A stretch of DNA of 42,286 bases. Source: Flavilitoribacter nigricans DSM 23189 = NBRC 102662. Lineage in GTDB: Bacteria; Bacteroidota; Bacteroidia; Chitinophagales; Saprospiraceae. Below, in pieces: positions 39,966-42,286 of this stretch. How positions within the stretch are numbered: the first letter of the stretch is position 1; the number at the start of each line of letters is the position of its first letter. Under the pieces are notes generated by a model that ran no database searches, was not told the origin of the DNA, and worked only from the letters and a program-made list of their open reading frames with translations. The position numbers and the translations under genes are program-made. The stretch covers positions 1-42,286 of the forward strand of contig NZ_PDUD01000006.1 of the NCBI RefSeq assembly GCF_002646595.1, read 5' to 3'.

Positions 39966-42286
39966 TCAGGGAATCTCCTTTTTTACCGCTCGTACGATCA
40001 GTTTTACCAACTTTTCCAGGTCCTCCGTTACCGGTATCTCCAGCGTTACCGGCGCTTCATCGCCGTGCAGTAATCTTAGCTTCAGCGCTATGCCGTCCGC
40101 CCTTTGCCGGTAGAATCCGCCGAGGGAATAGGCATTGGGGTAATCGTAGACATCCACGTAGACGAGATCGGCATCTGCTCCTTTTTTTGTCTCCTCGCGG
40201 AAGGCAGCCTCCAGGCTGTCGGCCAACCGGAGATCATCCCGGTAGGTGGCCTCATTCAAAAAAGTACTCCGGATCATTATTGGTTTCCCTTTGGTGATCG
40301 GTATGGCCACACTGGCCTGATCATTCAGGATACCGATGTCAAAGCTGGCGGCCCGGCTGGGAAAGCCCAGCATCGGGGTCTGGATGCCGTTGATACTGGT
40401 GGCCAGTTCGGGAACGCGGTCCCGGGCGTACTGGAAAAGCGTCATGACGTCGATCATTTTTACCATTTCTTTTCCGTCCGTCACCGATCGGGTCGCCGAG
40501 CGCATGCCTTCCAGCAGGGCGTAGGTAAGTAATCCCTGTCCGTATTCACTGGCTTCGTAGCTCACTTTATCCGCGGCACTGCCCGAAAGCACAAACATGC
40601 CGGTACGGTCCTGCATGCGATCCAGCGCCCGGATCTGACTGGAATTGAGTGCTTTGGTACCACCGGTGAGGTTCTCCACGATCTGCCCGGAATTGCAGGC
40701 GTCGATGATCAACACCTGCTTCAGAGCGGGGATGGCTTTGAGCCAGTCGGTGAGTTCTTCGCTGGAAATGGCATAGGCCCGGCGGGTGGCGGGGTCCGAC
40801 AGTGCATCTTCGCTGGCGATATCCTTGGTGAGGTAGTAAAACAAGGTCTGATCGGTGCCACCCTGGGTAACCCCGTGACCGGACAGGTAGACCACCACGA
40901 TATCTTCTGCCTTGGCCTGGTTTTTTATTTTATCGAAAACCGATCTAATGTCGTTTTTACCCGCGTTATGCCAGGCGATGGGCGTTCCTTCCAAACCGGT
41001 GCTATCGGCCCGGGCCGTCGTCAGGCAGTGTACCTCCAGGCTATCCGCTTCCAACAGGGCCGTACCCACGGCCTGGAAGGCTCGGGCCATCATGGTGGCA
41101 TCCTGATCGCCGTATTGAAGGTCCAGTTTGGTGCCGGAGTAATCGGAGGTGCCGATGGTGATGACGTAGAGTTTGGGGTCGAATTTTCCAGTCCAGGAGG
41201 AATTGTTTCCGGTACCCTCTCCGCCTCGGCTTCGGGCCGCTGCTACCTGGTATTCCAGATTGAAGGCGGGGCTTTTCAGCCAGCCTGCTTCGTTGTAGAC
41301 CCGGATGCTGACGGTATTGGTGCTGTCGGGATGTCGGAAGAGATAGTTTCGGTATTTGCTGAGATCAATCTGGATGCTGCTGTCCCGTTGGGCATTTTCC
41401 CGGCGGGGTAGGGGATTGGCCTCTTCTTCTACCTCCTTACCGTTGATAAAGAGGCTGACCTTGCCGATGCCGCCGTTGCGCTCGGAAAGTTGAAGTTGGA
41501 GCGTACCGGTGGAATCGATTTGGGCCAGTTTGATCTTGGGGTAAAGGGCGACGGTGTCGAAATTTTCGACGGGGCGGAGGCCTTCGTTGGTATTGCCTAA
41601 TATTTTTTGGAGCAGACCGGGTTCGTAGTAGCGGGCTTTGAGTTGTTCGAGTTCGATAGCCAGGTATTCCCGGTTTTTTTGGTCGAAAACACTATAATGC
41701 ATCCAATTCATGGCTCCGGGGGAGGCATCAAACAGGCCGTCGGGAGTAGTGACGATCCAGTCGCTAGTGTCGATAGCCACTAGTGTGGCGAGCTCTTTCG
41801 GTTTGCTAGCATCATTTAGTTGCACCGTGGTGGACCAAAGTTTTTGGGTATTATCCTTTGATCCGGTGAGGATGAATTGCCCTTTGGGGGAGAAGGCTAC
41901 GGAAGTAACCTCATTTGAATGTCCTTCAAAGCTTTTGATTTTCTGTCCCTCCAGGTCCCATAGTATTGCGGTACCATCCCATGATCCGGTGAGGATGAAT
42001 TGCCCGTTGGGGGAGAAGGCTACGGAAGTAACCTCATTTGAATGTCCTTCAAAGCTTTTGATTTTCTGTCCCTCCAGGTCCCACAGTATTGCGGTACCAT
42101 TCCATGATCCGGTGAGGATGAATTGCCCGTTGGGGGAGAAGGCCACGGAAGTGACTATATTTGAATACCCTTCAAATGTTTTGATTATCTGTCCCTCCAG
42201 GTCCCACAGTATTGCGGTATCATCACGGGATCCGGTGAGGATGAATTGCCCGTTGGGGGAGAAGGCTACGGAAGTAACACCATTTG
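39966..42286 (-). CDS. WD40-caspase protein with near-identical blades (partial)
   Basis: The frame is open to the window edge, so the N-terminus lies outside; the ATG at 42146 is inside a blade. The visible part begins with at least three WD40 blades of 41 residues that are almost identical (S-W-x-GTAILWDLEGQKIKSF), one diverged blade (SKDNTQKLWSTT), then the shared junction SDWIVTTPDGLFDASPG and LEQLKARYYEPGLL, an Ig-like segment, and a caspase domain with His in VYLSGHGV and Cys in IIDACNSGQ (codon 40697-40695). The common C-terminal module ends the protein. It differs from the other two in its freshly amplified propeller. A signal peptide cannot be seen here. Confidence 0.88.
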   Translation of the reverse strand, partial: NGVTSVAFSPNGQFILTGSRDDTAILWDLEGQIIKTFEGYSNIVTSVAFSPNGQFILTGSWNGTAILWDLEGQKIKSFEGHSNEVTSVAFSPNGQFILTGSWDGTAILWDLEGQKIKSFEGHSNEVTSVAFSPKGQFILTGSKDNTQKLWSTTVQLNDASKPKELATLVAIDTSDWIVTTPDGLFDASPGAMNWMHYSVFDQKNREYLAIELEQLKARYYEPGLLQKILGNTNEGLRPVENFDTVALYPKIKLAQIDSTGTLQLQLSERNGGIGKVSLFINGKEVEEEANPLPRRENAQRDSSIQIDLSKYRNYLFRHPDSTNTVSIRVYNEAGWLKSPAFNLEYQVAAARSRGGEGTGNNSSWTGKFDPKLYVITIGTSDYSGTKLDLQYGDQDATMMARAFQAVGTALLEADSLEVHCLTTARADSTGLEGTPIAWHNAGKNDIRSVFDKIKNQAKAEDIVVVYLSGHGVTQGGTDQTLFYYLTKDIASEDALSDPATRRAYAISSEELTDWLKAIPALKQVLIIDACNSGQIVENLTGGTKALNSSQIRALDRMQDRTGMFVLSGSAADKVSYEASEYGQGLLTYALLEGMRSATRSVTDGKEMVKMIDVMTLFQYARDRVPELATSINGIQTPMLGFPSRAASFDIGILNDQASVAIPITKGKPIMIRSTFLNEATYRDDLRLADSLEAAFREETKKGADADLVYVDVYDYPNAYSLGGFYRQRADGIALKLRLLHGDEAPVTLEIPVTEDLEKLVKLIVRAVKKEIP
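41861..42286 (-). repeat. 123-bp tandem DNA repeats encoding WD40 blades
   Basis: The motif ATCCGGTGAG (plus strand) recurs at 41861, 41984, 42107 and 42230, exactly 123 bp (41 codons) apart, and the sequence between is nearly identical. Differences fall mostly at a few codons (Trp/Arg, Asn/Asp, Lys/Ile, His/Tyr, Glu/Ile in the blade). The array continues past the window edge. Such identity points to recent expansion or gene conversion. Confidence 0.9.

Overview
The window looks like a chromosomal segment of a Bacteroidota bacterium, most likely a Saprospiraceae/Lewinella-type organism. This rests on several features: a C-terminal type IX secretion sorting domain, start sites without Shine-Dalgarno sequences, TAnnTTTG-type -7 boxes, a TolB-like/TPR/AraC regulator, and tandem WD40-caspase genes. 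No rRNA, tRNA or CRISPR array was seen.

Left edge (1-2689): the 3' part of an IS4-like transposase, then a 199-bp-offset duplication that left a truncated copy of a gene tail beside a palindromic repeat. Two minus-strand genes follow: a small exported protein and a condensation-domain acyltransferase. Positions 2801-7104 hold a PSCyt1/DUF1549/DUF1553 cytochrome-like protein and a Tat-exported DUF1501 protein, probably one operon.

Positions 7109-16525 are the most unusual part. Five minus-strand genes lie nearly end to end: an HExxH protein, a large unknown protein, a BioF-like PLP enzyme, a V8/trypsin-like serine protease and a muramidase with a very basic linker. Upstream of them is a gene for a protein with an acidic Phe/Glu/Asp-repeat head and a cationic glycine-zipper body. 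That gene has a consensus -24/-12 sigma-54 promoter. A divergently oriented sigma-54 activator gene stands next to it. I read this as a sigma-54-controlled, largely undescribed system, perhaps a processed envelope-active protein with its enzymes; that function is inference.

Positions 16796-28758 hold a secreted beta-helix protein with a T9SS tail, a repeat-type secreted protein broken by a frameshift, the TolB-like/TPR/AraC regulator followed by an outer-membrane barrel protein, a DUF4386 membrane protein with a GH3-PA14 beta-glucosidase, and, convergently, an HExxH TPR metalloprotease. A 155-bp MITE with perfect ends lies at 28861-29015.

Positions 29416-42286 carry caspase-like (C14) proteases. 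One plus-strand gene encodes an exported caspase-TPR protein followed by a lipoprotein. Three tandem minus-strand genes encode WD40-caspase proteins; at least two have signal peptides, one is split by a frameshift at a C/G homopolymer, and the last runs off the window with nearly identical 123-bp WD repeats.
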